NCBI RefSeq assembly: GCF_001428335.1
Contig: NZ_LMSG01000001.1
Span: 822,987 to 886,986 of the forward strand
Reading direction: 5' to 3'
Length of the DNA: 64,000 nt
From: Arthrobacter sp. Soil762
GTDB taxonomy: Bacteria; Actinomycetota; Actinomycetes; Actinomycetales; Micrococcaceae
The notes beneath the pieces were generated by a model that saw only the letters and a list, made by a program, of their open reading frames with translations, did not search any database and had not been told where the DNA came from. The position numbers and the translations under genes are program-made. Below, piece by piece: positions 25,580 through 36,642 of this stretch (position 1 is the stretch's first letter; each line of letters starts with the position of its first letter).

Positions 25580-26380
25580 CTAACTGCAGGCTGTCAGGAT
25601 ACCTGCGATCGCGTCCCGCTCGGCCTGGGTGACCCACAGGCTGTAGTTGGCCTTCACGGCGGTCTGGCGGGCTACGTATTCGCACCGGAACGCCTTGTTT
25701 GGCGGGAGCCAGGTGGCCGCATCCTTGTCGCCCTTGGCGCTGTTGGTGGGCCCGTCGGCAGCCATGAGGTTCAGGGGATCGTTGGCCAGCTGCCTGCGCT
25801 GTTCGGCGCTGAGCTGCTGGGCGCCCTTTTGCCAGGCGTCGCTGAGGGCGATGAGGTGGTCGATCTGGACGGCTGAGCTGGTGGTGTTGCCGCGGACGAA
25901 GTTGATGGTTGTGCCGGTGTACTTATCGGCCAGCGTCCCGGTGGCAACAACGCAGTTCTGGGTACCGGGCTTGAACGACTCACCTTCGAGGTCCCTGGCG
26001 AGGATGTCGTTTCGCGTGTCGCAGCCGTTTCGGTTAACGTCGGCCCAGGCGGGGCCGAATTCCTCGCGGGTGTAGCCGGTCTTGGGGGCACGCCCCTTCA
26101 CCGGGATGGTCTCCAGCTGGGCGAGGGCCGTTGCCACGTCGGCTGGGCTCACAGATGATTCGCCGGGGTTGCCCGACGGCGGTCCTTCCCTGACAGCTTC
26201 GGCCACCTTGTTTGCGGCCTGCGCTGCGGCGTGCGCTGCGGCGTCACAACCGGTGAGGGCGCTAGCGAGAAGCAGAGTGGTGAACAGCGTCAGTGCTTTG
26301 GTGGCGGCGGAGCGGTTGATGGTTAGGTCCTTCAGGAGTGCGGCGGAGATGAACACGCTACTGCCGCGGGACGTTCTCAC
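25580..26380 (-). CDS. Exported HNH endonuclease family protein (DUF1524-like)
   Basis: A 266-residue lipoprotein or secreted nuclease. The hydrophobic stretch LTLFTTLLLASALTGC has a lipobox with Cys45, unusually far from the GTG start, so translation may begin later (GTG at codon 9). The mature part has an HNH-like core: VQIDHLIALSDAW, then LNLMAADGPTNSAKGDKDAATWLPP and a C-terminal CEYVARQ, as in actinobacterial DUF1524 proteins. Cys pairs may form disulfides outside the cell. Likely role is extracellular nucleic-acid degradation. Divergent from a DUF222-HNH gene. Confidence 0.82.
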   Translation of the reverse strand: MRTSRGSSVFISAALLKDLTINRSAATKALTLFTTLLLASALTGCDAAAHAAAQAANKVAEAVREGPPSGNPGESSVSPADVATALAQLETIPVKGRAPKTGYTREEFGPAWADVNRNGCDTRNDILARDLEGESFKPGTQNCVVATGTLADKYTGTTINFVRGNTTSSAVQIDHLIALSDAWQKGAQQLSAEQRRQLANDPLNLMAADGPTNSAKGDKDAATWLPPNKAFRCEYVARQTAVKANYSLWVTQAERDAIAGILTACS

Positions 26381-26443
26381 CTGTCATGCCGGGGTGTGGA
26401 GTCTGTCACCCTAAATGTCGTACCCCCTCGACATGATGGAGGT

Positions 26444-28066
26444 ATGGACAACACGGCAGCGGCAGAGATTCTGGAGACCATCGCGGTCTCTGCTCTGCAG
26501 ATGGCCGGCGTGCTTCGCGGGACGGCCGGGGAACCGGCCGGTGGCTTGGCCGCGGACCCGGCCGCCAGCCCGGCTGCATCTGGTCCGGCTGATGCCCCTT
26601 CAGCGACTGGTCCGTCCGCGACGGGTGGGGACCAGGCTCGCTGGCAGGCTGAGCTTTGTCTGACCGTCCTGTCGGGGACCGTGGGGATGGAAGCCATGTT
26701 CGCTGCCGTAAAGGTCCATGCCGCCAGCGGTTACGACGAGGCCGCCCAGACCATCGCGGCGCCCATCACTTCCCCTCAGGAGCAGACCGCCCAGGACATG
26801 GGTATCGTGGCCGAGGTCGCCTGCGCCCTGACCATCAGCGAACGCACGGGTGACGCGCTGCTGGGCGAAGCACACCGCCTGACCACCGCTCTGCCATTGA
26901 CCCTCGCCGCCCTGGAAGCAGGGACCATTTCGTGGCAGCACGCCCGGATCATGGCCGACGAAACCCTCAACCTGGATCCTGCCGCCGCGCACGCGTTGGA
27001 GGCGCACTTCCTGGATCCCGACGCACTCAACCCGGCGCGGGGTGGCCCGGTCGGGGAGATGGTCCCGTCCCGGTTCCGTCACAAGGCCCGGACCTGGCGC
27101 GAACGCCACCACCCGGACAGCATCGAAAAACGCCACACCCGCAGCACAGCGGACCGGCGGCTTGAGTACTCCCCGGACCGTGACGGCATGGCCTGGCTCT
27201 CCGCCTACCTCCCGGCCGATCAGGCCTCCGGGATCGGGGATCGCGCCACCACCGCCGCCCGCGCCCTGCAGGGACCCACCGAGTCCAGGACCCTCACTCA
27301 GCTCCGGGCCGACAGCGCCGCCGCTTGGCTTCTGGGCGGGCATGCCAATCTGATCCCGTCCCCCAAGGCCCAGGTCCTCGTGACCGTGCCGGTGTTTGCG
27401 CTGATGGGCCTGACTGATGAACCCGCGATGCTGGATGGGTACGGGCCCATCCCGCCCTCCATGGCCCGCGCCCTCGTGGCCGACGGCGCCGATTCGTTCC
27501 ACCGTGTCCTGACCGACCCCAGCGACGGAGCAGCGCTGGAAATCGGCCGTGACAGCTACAGGATCCCCAAAACGATGCGCCAATGGCTTAGATTGCGGGA
27601 CGGGAAGTGCCCGTTCCCCGGCTGCAACAACCAGTCCCTGGACAACGAAGCCGACCACCTCCTCGCCTGGCACCAGGGCGGAACCACCGGGATCAGCAAT
27701 CTCGGTCAGCCTTGCCCCAAGCACCACCGGCTCAAACACACCACACCCTGGAAACCCACCACGGCGAGTTCCTCCGAACCACCCGGCTGGATTTCACCCA
27801 CAGGCCGCCACTACGCCAGCGAACACCCCGACTGGGAACCACCCATCTGGCCAAACCAGATAGTGAACCAACTCCCCCATAAGGAACCTGGCCCCGCCCT
27901 GCCCGAAAGCTATCTGCCGGCAGACCCAGAGCCGGAGCGGAAATGGCTGCGCCGCTTCCAAGAAGCAGAGCCGGCACCTTACCCATCCGTACCCGACTTC
28001 CTTTGGCTGACACAACAGCCTGGGGCCGGTGCGGCACCTCCAGTCCCCTGCGCTGGCACTGGCTGA
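26444..28066 (+). CDS. DUF222 and HNH endonuclease domain protein (REP13E12-like)
   Basis: A 540-residue protein: N-terminal DUF222 (AEVACALTISERTGDALL, WQHARIMADETLNL, YLPADQASGIGDR) and a C-terminal HNH nuclease with CPFPGC (from Cys389), NEADHLLAWHQGGTT and PCPKHHRLKH, giving the zinc pair and catalytic histidines. The family is abundant and multicopy in Arthrobacter and mycobacteria (13E12 repeat); its role is unresolved, possibly tied to mobile elements. An Ala/Pro-rich low-complexity stretch lies at about residues 25-60. The chosen ATG follows GGAGG by only 1 nt; a GTG at 26396 is the alternative. Confidence 0.85.
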   Translation: MDNTAAAEILETIAVSALQMAGVLRGTAGEPAGGLAADPAASPAASGPADAPSATGPSATGGDQARWQAELCLTVLSGTVGMEAMFAAVKVHAASGYDEAAQTIAAPITSPQEQTAQDMGIVAEVACALTISERTGDALLGEAHRLTTALPLTLAALEAGTISWQHARIMADETLNLDPAAAHALEAHFLDPDALNPARGGPVGEMVPSRFRHKARTWRERHHPDSIEKRHTRSTADRRLEYSPDRDGMAWLSAYLPADQASGIGDRATTAARALQGPTESRTLTQLRADSAAAWLLGGHANLIPSPKAQVLVTVPVFALMGLTDEPAMLDGYGPIPPSMARALVADGADSFHRVLTDPSDGAALEIGRDSYRIPKTMRQWLRLRDGKCPFPGCNNQSLDNEADHLLAWHQGGTTGISNLGQPCPKHHRLKHTTPWKPTTASSSEPPGWISPTGRHYASEHPDWEPPIWPNQIVNQLPHKEPGPALPESYLPADPEPERKWLRRFQEAEPAPYPSVPDFLWLTQQPGAGAAPPVPCAGTG

Positions 28067-28092
28067 GCCCTGTCACGCAGCCGGGAAGCAGC

Positions 28093-28114
28093 TGCGGGAA
28101 AGCACTTTCCCGCA
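28093..28114. promoter_or_regulatory. 22-bp perfect palindrome upstream of the GH43-like gene
   Basis: Half-site TGCGGGAAAG followed, after CA, by its exact complement. It lies 45 bp upstream of the glycosidase GTG. Size, symmetry and the AAAG/CTTT core resemble LacI-family sugar-regulator operators. It could also be a small terminator for the HNH gene ending at 28066, but it has no loop and no T-run. Confidence 0.55.
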
Positions 28115-28158
28115 TATGCTGTAGGGAATTCTGACTTCGCATCCACCTGGAGATTCCC

Positions 28159-29181
28159 GTGCGCACCGAAGCCACCGCTTCAGATTCAATCCGTGAACCT
28201 GCAGCATCCAGCGTCTCGCCACTCAGGGCTGATGCCTTCAGGACTCCCTACCGGGATCCCATCTGGGACGGCCCCACAGATCCCGTCCTGGTGCCCGACC
28301 ACTTGACCGGCGGCTGGGTGCTTTTCTACACGCAGCGACGGGCCACGGAAACCGGGCTGACCGGCGTCGAGTGGGTCCACGGCACGGCCATTGGAGTGGC
28401 CCGCTCATCCGACGGCGGACTCACTTGGGCGTATCAAGGAACCCTGGACGGACTGGTTCCGCCGGGAACCGAACTGCCTGCCACCTTGTGGGCGCCCGAC
28501 GTCGTCCGGATCGGCGACCAGTGGATCATGTACCTGACGGTCCTCGGCGGCGTCCGTACGGACTGGACCGGCACCGCATCCGTTGTCCAGTTCGCCAGCC
28601 GGGACCTGGTTACCTGGGAACACCTGGGGCCTATCGATCTGGACTCCCCCCGCGTCATCGATGCGGCAGTGGCCCTCTGCGGTGATGGCCGGCACCGTCT
28701 CTGGTACAAGGACGAGGCCCGCGGATCCAACACGTACAGCGCGGTAACCGGCACGCCGGCCGATCCGTCGTCGTGGGTTTTCGAAGGCCTGACCATCGCC
28801 GGGCGTCCGCACGAAGGACCCAAAGTCTTCAAACTCGGCGGGCAGTTCTGGATGATCGTGGACGAATGGCGTGGCCAGGCAATCTACCGGTCCGAGGACG
28901 CTTCTGGCGGCTGGACCCGGCAGGAGTACCTTGACGGCCTCATCCTGACGGCTCCTGAAACGGCCGACGGCGGTCCGGTCGCGGGCAGGCATGCGGACGT
29001 TGTGCCGCTGGACGCAGCGGCGGACGGCAAGGAACGAGCCCTGATCATTTACTTCACACATCCGCACTGGAATGGCGAGGATATTGACGCCATGGCGGCA
29101 GACCCGAAGACCCACCTCAGCCACGTCCGGGGGGCCGTCCTGGAAGTTCACAACGGTGCCCTCGTCTGCACAAACATCTGA
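28159..29181 (+). CDS. Glycoside hydrolase, GH43/GH32-type five-bladed beta-propeller
   Basis: A 340-residue cytoplasmic protein with no signal peptide. The first blade gives RDPIWDGPTDPVLV (possible catalytic-base Asp), WAPDVVRIGDQWIMYLT is the second family hallmark, and LWYKDEARGS and RPHEGPKVFKLGG supply acidic residues expected for the pKa modulator and acid (E in HEGP). The repeated W-x-Y/F pattern fits the GH43 superfamily, which cleaves arabinosides, xylosides or fructosides. Substrate is unclear. GTG 28159 has GGAGA 5 nt upstream. A LacI-type palindrome lies in its promoter. Confidence 0.78.
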   Translation: MRTEATASDSIREPAASSVSPLRADAFRTPYRDPIWDGPTDPVLVPDHLTGGWVLFYTQRRATETGLTGVEWVHGTAIGVARSSDGGLTWAYQGTLDGLVPPGTELPATLWAPDVVRIGDQWIMYLTVLGGVRTDWTGTASVVQFASRDLVTWEHLGPIDLDSPRVIDAAVALCGDGRHRLWYKDEARGSNTYSAVTGTPADPSSWVFEGLTIAGRPHEGPKVFKLGGQFWMIVDEWRGQAIYRSEDASGGWTRQEYLDGLILTAPETADGGPVAGRHADVVPLDAAADGKERALIIYFTHPHWNGEDIDAMAADPKTHLSHVRGAVLEVHNGALVCTNI

Positions 29182-29310
29182 CGCCGAAGCATCCCAAGCC
29201 AGGCTCGAGAACAGGGTATCGAGGCCGGCACGACAAAAGGCCGAACTGCGGAACTATAAGCCAGCCGCTGCTGGCACCGGTCCGATGTTCGGCCCTTAGC
29301 CGGGCTCGCG

Positions 29311-29338
29311 CCGGGCGGCGCCAATGGGCGCCGCCCGG
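29311..29338. terminator. GC-rich hairpin between the GH43-like gene and amt
   Basis: Perfect 12-bp arms (29311-29322 and 29327-29338), all G or C, around AATG. It sits between the convergent ends of the glycosidase gene and amt and is well placed to stop both transcripts. The rest of the 187-bp gap is unremarkable. Confidence 0.7.
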
Positions 29339-29368
29339 GCATATCTATTTGAGTTCAGGTCCCACTGG

Positions 29369-30661
<1,293 letters not shown>

Positions 30662-30806
30662 AGGAAACCCCTTTCGTGATGCGAAGAGAGAACGGAAATT
30701 GCCCGTCAGAGCCGCTCCGGAGGAGGGACGCGGAGTCAGTACCGCGTTCATCGGAGGGCAGCTATTGCCGTCTGGTTCCAACTGTATGGCTGCAGTTCCG
30801 CGATGG

Positions 30807-30833
30807 GTTTCTGGCTGGTTAAATCAACGTTTC
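30807..30833 (-). promoter_or_regulatory. GlnR-like nitrogen-control boxes upstream of amt
   Basis: Read on the minus strand: GAAAC-N6-TTAAC-N6-GAAAC, repeating every 11 bp, about 150 nt before the amt start. This matches the actinobacterial GlnR pattern (gTnAC-n6-GaAAC). A GTGAC and another GAAAC lie just upstream. The remaining gap between gdhA and amt (30662-30955) shows no gene. Confidence 0.55.
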
Positions 30834-30955
30834 AGTCACGGGCACGCGAGTTTCACAGGTCACTCAAACGAACTTTGGATTCAGGGAATTCCGGACCGCA
30901 GCCGAGCAGGAGTGAGTCGCCCGTTTCCATGGTGAATTCGCGTGCTGAGCGTGCG

Positions 30956-32308
<1,353 letters not shown>

Positions 32309-32315
32309 TCAACAG

Positions 32316-32357
32316 ATATTCCATACAATGGTAGCAAAATTTCATTTTGCGGAATAT
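32316..32357 (-). promoter_or_regulatory. Nested palindromes in the gdhA promoter
   Basis: Between nagB and gdhA are ATATTCC (32316-32322) with GGAATAT (32351-32357), CCAT-ACA-ATGG (32321-32331) and GCAAAAT-TTC-ATTTTGC (32334-32350). The stretch is AT-rich against a GC-rich background, starts 22 bp before the gdhA ATG and probably includes promoter and operator. The regulator is unknown. Confidence 0.5.
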
Positions 32358-32379
32358 TATGCGACGGGCGTCACACACT

Positions 32380-33198
32380 TCAACGGCTGACCGGCTGCCG
32401 GAGCCAGGGCCTTGTTGGCGTTTGGCCCAGCCTGTCGTTGAATTCCTGGGCTTCCCGGTAGTAGTCCAGCAGGCTCAGCTGCGAAGCCGCTCCCGGGTCC
32501 AGGATGACCACGGCCCGGCGGTGCAGCTGCAGCACCGACGCGGGGCAGTGGGCGCTGACCGGTCCTTCCACCATGGCCCGGACCGCGGCGGCCTTGTTCT
32601 CCCCCATCGCCACCAGCACTGCCAGTTTGGCTTCGCAGATGGTCCCGAGGCCCTGCGTCAGGCACAGCCGCGGAACATCGCCGTCGGAAAAGAACCGCGC
32701 GTTGTCAGCCCGCGTGGCCCCGGCGAGGGTCTTCACCCTCGTGCGGGAAGCAAGTGACGACGTCGGCTCGTTGAACCCGATGTGGCCATTGGCCCCGATG
32801 CCCAGGATCTGAATGTCCACACCCCCACCGCCGGCAATGGCTGCGTCATAACGGTCAGCTTCCGCCACCAGGTCCGACGCGTCCCCCTGAGGGGTAAAGA
32901 GCCGTTCCAGGGGCAGGTCCACCTGGTCGACGAACTCCCGCCGGATGGTGGAGTAGTACGACTGCCCGTGCTCCGGCGGCAGACCCGCGTATTCGTCCAG
33001 CGTGAAGCCGGTGACCCGGCTGAAGCTGAGCTGCTCCTCGCGGTGCCGCCGGATGAGCTCCTGGTAGGTGGATCGCGGGGAGCCGCCGGTCGCCAGCCCC
33101 AGCACTGCCGGTCCTTGCCGGACCCGGGCTTCGATGATGTCCGCCGCGCGGGCTCCTACGTGATCGGCGGACTCACACAGAACTATCTGCACGGTCAT
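32380..33198 (-). CDS. nagB: Glucosamine-6-phosphate deaminase
   Basis: Converts glucosamine-6-P to fructose-6-P and ammonium. The 272-residue product has LGLATGGSPRSTY (phosphate loop), FTLDEYAGL with the catalytic Asp, and GIGANGHIGFNEP with the conserved Glu. Start ATG 33198 follows AAGGAAAGGA. It overlaps the end of nagA by 26 nt and is the last gene of the nagE(C)-nagA-nagB operon. The ammonium produced can be fixed by the GDH encoded next to it. Confidence 0.95.
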   Translation of the reverse strand: MTVQIVLCESADHVGARAADIIEARVRQGPAVLGLATGGSPRSTYQELIRRHREEQLSFSRVTGFTLDEYAGLPPEHGQSYYSTIRREFVDQVDLPLERLFTPQGDASDLVAEADRYDAAIAGGGGVDIQILGIGANGHIGFNEPTSSLASRTRVKTLAGATRADNARFFSDGDVPRLCLTQGLGTICEAKLAVLVAMGENKAAAVRAMVEGPVSAHCPASVLQLHRRAVVILDPGAASQLSLLDYYREAQEFNDRLGQTPTRPWLRQPVSR

Positions 33199-34459
33199 TC
33201 CTTTCCTTGGTTTGTGGTGTGCCGGCGCGGTATGCCTGCACGAGTTCAAGTTCTTCGGTGGTCACCAGCACGTCCGCCCGGAACCCTTGGGCAATGGCGC
33301 CCACCTGGTTGGGGCCAGGCCGGTCCAGGCCCATCAGCCGCGCCGGCGTTGAGGTAGCCGCCATGACCGCATTGGCCAGGGGAACGCCCCACTCGACGCA
33401 GCGGCGGACGTTCTCCAGCAGGTGGCTCGTCGCGCCGGCGATCGCCCCGGGACCGGCCCCGGGACCGGCGTCTGCGGTGCCGGCCAGCCGCGCCACCCGG
33501 CCCTGGACCAGCACGTCCAGACTGCCGAGAGTGTAGTGGCCATCGGACATGCCCGCCGCTGCCATCGCATCCGTGATGAGGGCAATGGAGCGGGGACCCA
33601 CCAGCCCGAAGACCATGCGGACGATCTCCGGGTCCAGGTGCACGCCGTCGGCAATCAGTTCCAGCACCATCTGCCCGGGTGACTGCTCGGCCGCCTGCAG
33701 CAGAACCGCGATGGGTCCGGGCGTGCGGTGGCCCAGCGGGGGCATGCGGTTGAACAGGTGCGTGGCCGACCACGGGCCGCCAACCCCACCGGTTACGCCG
33801 CCCAGGACTTCCCGGGTGCGGGAAGCCGTAGCGGCGGTGTGGCCAAGGGAAGGCACAACGCCGTGATCCCGGCAGAGCTGCACCAGCTCGGCAAAGTGCG
33901 GTGTCTCGGGGGCAAGAGTCATTGACCGCACGGTCCCGCGTCCCGCCTCAAGCCACTGCTGCAGGAGCGCCGGGTCTCCGTCGATGATGGCTGCCGGGTC
34001 CTGGGCCCCGCACATGCTTGTGGTGATGAACGGCCCTTCCAGGTGCAGGCCGGCCAGCGTGCCATCCTGCACCAGGTCCCGCAGCACCTCGATCTGTTCC
34101 AGCAGTACCTGCGACGGCGCCGATACGAGCGAGGCGAGGACCGACGTCGTGCCTTGCGCTGAGTGGTGGCCGGCAGCCAGGCGCGCGCCGTCCGCATCCG
34201 CGGAGAAAGTGTGCCCCACGGCACCGTGGCAGTGCACGTCCACGAGTCCGGGCAGGATGAGCGGCACCTGCCGGAGGTCGGCGTCGAAACTGTCCGGCAG
34301 GTCCGACGTCGGGCCGCACCACACGATGTTCCCTCCGGCCATCACCACGGTGGCGTCGTCGATTACCGGATCGCCGGGGAGGCCGGTGACGAGGCGGCCC
34401 CGCAGCCCCACCCCGCCGCCGGCCCCGCCGCCCCGGGCCGACGAAGGCTCAGCTTGCAT
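33173..34459 (-). CDS. nagA: N-acetylglucosamine-6-phosphate deacetylase
   Basis: Removes acetate from GlcNAc-6-P, the product of PTS import. The 428-residue amidohydrolase has the metal site motifs LPGLVDVHCHG (HxH), GLHLEGPFI (Glu ligand), SLGHTAA and WSATHLFNRM (His ligands) and LITDAMAAAG with the catalytic Asp. An ~18-residue Gly/Ala-rich N-terminus precedes the fold, so a slightly later start is possible. It overlaps both neighbours: 11 nt with the EIIC gene and 26 nt with nagB. Confidence 0.95.
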   Translation of the reverse strand: MQAEPSSARGGGAGGGVGLRGRLVTGLPGDPVIDDATVVMAGGNIVWCGPTSDLPDSFDADLRQVPLILPGLVDVHCHGAVGHTFSADADGARLAAGHHSAQGTTSVLASLVSAPSQVLLEQIEVLRDLVQDGTLAGLHLEGPFITTSMCGAQDPAAIIDGDPALLQQWLEAGRGTVRSMTLAPETPHFAELVQLCRDHGVVPSLGHTAATASRTREVLGGVTGGVGGPWSATHLFNRMPPLGHRTPGPIAVLLQAAEQSPGQMVLELIADGVHLDPEIVRMVFGLVGPRSIALITDAMAAAGMSDGHYTLGSLDVLVQGRVARLAGTADAGPGAGPGAIAGATSHLLENVRRCVEWGVPLANAVMAATSTPARLMGLDRPGPNQVGAIAQGFRADVLVTTEELELVQAYRAGTPQTKERNDRADSSV

Positions 34460-35723
34460 CGGCCTTGGCCATGGAGCCGTTCTCGTCGGTTTCGTCTTCG
34501 CGGCCCATGGTGCGCAGGTTCCAGCGACGGATCACAAAGCGGAACACCACATAGTAGATGGCGGCATAGGCCAGACCGATGGGGATCAGCCATAGCGGGT
34601 TCTGCGCGATGCCGAAGTTGAGGACGTAGTCGATGGCCCCAGCCGAGAATCCGAACCCGTGGTGGATGCCCAGGAAGTTGACCAGCATCATGGAGGTTCC
34701 GGTGAGGAAGGCGTGGACGACGTACAGCGGCCAGGCCACGAACATAAACGAGAACTCGAGCGGTTCGGTGATGCCCGTGAGGAAGGCTGTGAGGCCGGTG
34801 GAGAGCATCACGCCGCCCACGATCTTGCGCTGCGACGGCTTGGCTTCCTGCCAGATGGCGAGGGCGGCCGCGGGCAGGGCGAACATCATGATGGGGAAGA
34901 ATCCGGTCATAAAGACGCCTGCAGTGGGGTCCCCGGCGAAGAACCGGTTCAGGTCGCCGTGGGCACCGTCGTAGTCGCCGATGATGAACCAGACGATGGA
35001 GTTCAGGATGTGGTGCAGGCCCAGCGGAATGAGCAGCCGGTTGAGGACGCCATAGACTCCGCTGCCCACCACGGTGTTGTCCGCAACCGTGTTGCCCACG
35101 GCCGTCAGCCCGTTATTGAACAGCGGATACAGCAACGCCATGGCCACGCCGATCACGATCGCGGCGAAGGACGTCAGGATGGGCACCAGGCGGCGGCCCG
35201 CGAAGAAGCCCAGCCAGTCCGGCAGGGTGGTGCGGTGGAAACGCTGCCACAGCAGCGCCGTCGTCAGGCCCATCACAATGCCGGCCAGCACGCCGTAATT
35301 GATGACGGGATCCTTGCCGCCCTCCGGGGCGGCTCCCAGCACCAGCGGGGCCATGACCTTGAAGACGTTGGTCAGGACCAGGTATCCGACGACGGCGGCA
35401 AGGGCCGTGGAACCGTCACCCTTCTTGGCGAAACCGAAGGAAATGCCGACGGCGAAGAGCAGCGGCAGGTTCTCGAACAGGGCGCCGCCGGCGGCGCCGA
35501 TGACCTGGGCGACGGTGGTCAGGGATTCGAACCTGCCCAGCAGGTCGTCTTGGCCCAGGCGCAAAAGCAGCGCCGCGGCAGGCAGGGCGGCGATGGGGAG
35601 CATAAGGCTGCGGCCGAAGCGCTGCATGTTCTGCAGCGCTTTTCCGCTGCCCTTGCCCTTGCCCGGTGCCGGGGCGGCCAACTGGCCGGCCCCGGCGGAA
35701 GCTGATGGGTTTTCCGTGGTCAT
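34449..35723 (-). CDS. nagE: PTS N-acetylglucosamine transporter, EIIC component
   Basis: Membrane channel of the GlcNAc phosphotransferase system, 424 residues with about ten hydrophobic segments after a 30-residue Pro/Gly-rich N-terminus. SLMLPIAALPAAALLLRLG, GVLAGIVMGLTTALL and FLTGITEPLEFSFMFVAW are EIIC glucose/GlcNAc family motifs; the last includes the conserved GITEP sugar-binding loop. It is a stand-alone EIIC, as in Streptomyces nagE2; EIIB and EIIA are encoded divergently across the operator at 35789. First gene of the nagE-nagA-nagB operon. Confidence 0.92.
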   Translation of the reverse strand: MTTENPSASAGAGQLAAPAPGKGKGSGKALQNMQRFGRSLMLPIAALPAAALLLRLGQDDLLGRFESLTTVAQVIGAAGGALFENLPLLFAVGISFGFAKKGDGSTALAAVVGYLVLTNVFKVMAPLVLGAAPEGGKDPVINYGVLAGIVMGLTTALLWQRFHRTTLPDWLGFFAGRRLVPILTSFAAIVIGVAMALLYPLFNNGLTAVGNTVADNTVVGSGVYGVLNRLLIPLGLHHILNSIVWFIIGDYDGAHGDLNRFFAGDPTAGVFMTGFFPIMMFALPAAALAIWQEAKPSQRKIVGGVMLSTGLTAFLTGITEPLEFSFMFVAWPLYVVHAFLTGTSMMLVNFLGIHHGFGFSAGAIDYVLNFGIAQNPLWLIPIGLAYAAIYYVVFRFVIRRWNLRTMGREDETDENGSMAKADAS

Positions 35724-35788
35724 GATGTTCCTCGTCTCGAAGAGGGTGGTGCTTGTGCGTGGATGCTTGATTCAGTAGAGTCTAGCTA

Positions 35789-35804
35789 ACTGGTTATAAC
35801 CAGT
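35789..35804. promoter_or_regulatory. DasR/NagR-type operator
   Basis: Perfect 16-bp palindrome ACTGGTTATAACCAGT in the region between the divergent nagE(C) and EIIB genes. It fits the DasR-responsive element pattern (AGTGGTCTAGACCACT). The GntR-family regulator encoded at 36643 is the obvious ligand, with GlcN-6-P or GlcNAc-6-P as likely effector. Confidence 0.85.
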
Positions 35805-35909
35805 GACAACCATCACTGTGAAGGGCGCCGACCTCGGTTGTCAACCTCAAGCCGTAAAAAAGCTTCCGGGCCCGGCGTCATTCACCGCGAAACGAACTCA
35901 GGAGTGGAC

Positions 35910-36140
35910 ATGTCCAAAGCAGAAATCATCCTCGCCGCCCTTGGCGGCGCCGAAAACGTCGAAGAAATTGAAGGGTGCATCACCCGCCTTCGCACCGAGG
36001 TGGTGGACTCCTCCCGGGTTGACGAGGCCGCCCTCAAGGCCGCGGGTGCCCACGGCGTCATGATGTCCGGCACGGTGGTCCAGGTGGTTGTGGGTCCGGA
36101 AGCCGAAAGCCTCGCCGAAGACATCCAGGACCTGATGTGA
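35910..36140 (+). CDS. PTS glucose/N-acetylglucosamine EIIB component
   Basis: A 76-residue cytoplasmic phosphocarrier. EEIEGCITRLRTEV contains the phosphorylated Cys of the EIIB glucose family, and GVMMSGTVVQVVVGPEAE is the second conserved strand. It receives phosphate from EIIA and passes it to the sugar in the EIIC channel. ATG 35910 has AGGAG 5 nt upstream, so an in-frame start at 35838 is rejected. Overlaps the EIIA gene by 4 nt. Confidence 0.92.
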   Translation: MSKAEIILAALGGAENVEEIEGCITRLRTEVVDSSRVDEAALKAAGAHGVMMSGTVVQVVVGPEAESLAEDIQDLM

Positions 36141-36637
36141 GCACGCCCGATGTGGGTACGGAAGCACCGACGCAGGTCATCAGCGTCGTCTCCCCCCTGC
36201 CGGGCCGGCTCATTCCCCTGAGCGAGGTCCCTGACCCCGTGTTCGCCAAGGGGCTTGTAGGTGGCGGCGCCGCCGTAATTCCGGACGACGACGCCGGCGT
36301 CCTCACCGCCGTCGCACCGCTGGACGGCCGGGTCGTCAAGGTCATGCCGCACGCCTACATCGTCCAGCACGCGTCCGGGCCTGCCGTGCTGGTCCACGTC
36401 GGCATCGACACCGTCGGCCTGAAGGGCGAAGGCTTCACCGTGCTCGCGCAGAAGGGCGACCAGGTCCGCGCCGGCGACCCCATGATCACCGTGGACGTCA
36501 CACTGGTCCGCTCAAAGGACCTGAGCATGTGCAGTCCCGTGGTGATCCTGGACAGCGCGGCGGACGCCATCGAACCTCCGGCCTCCGGTGGCCGCGTGGA
36601 AGCAGGCGGCCACCTGTTCAAAATTCCCGGAAAATAG
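36137..36637 (+). CDS. PTS glucose-type EIIA component
   Basis: A 166-residue cytoplasmic phosphocarrier of the EIIA-Glc (Crr) type. VLVHVGIDTV contains the active His87, and PHAYIVQ supplies the second conserved His72. It takes phosphate from HPr and gives it to EIIB. The GTG start overlaps the EIIB stop (GTGA). In Streptomyces the equivalent Crr serves several systems; whether this copy does cannot be told here. Confidence 0.92.
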   Translation: MSTPDVGTEAPTQVISVVSPLPGRLIPLSEVPDPVFAKGLVGGGAAVIPDDDAGVLTAVAPLDGRVVKVMPHAYIVQHASGPAVLVHVGIDTVGLKGEGFTVLAQKGDQVRAGDPMITVDVTLVRSKDLSMCSPVVILDSAADAIEPPASGGRVEAGGHLFKIPGK

Positions 36638-36642
36638 GAGAC

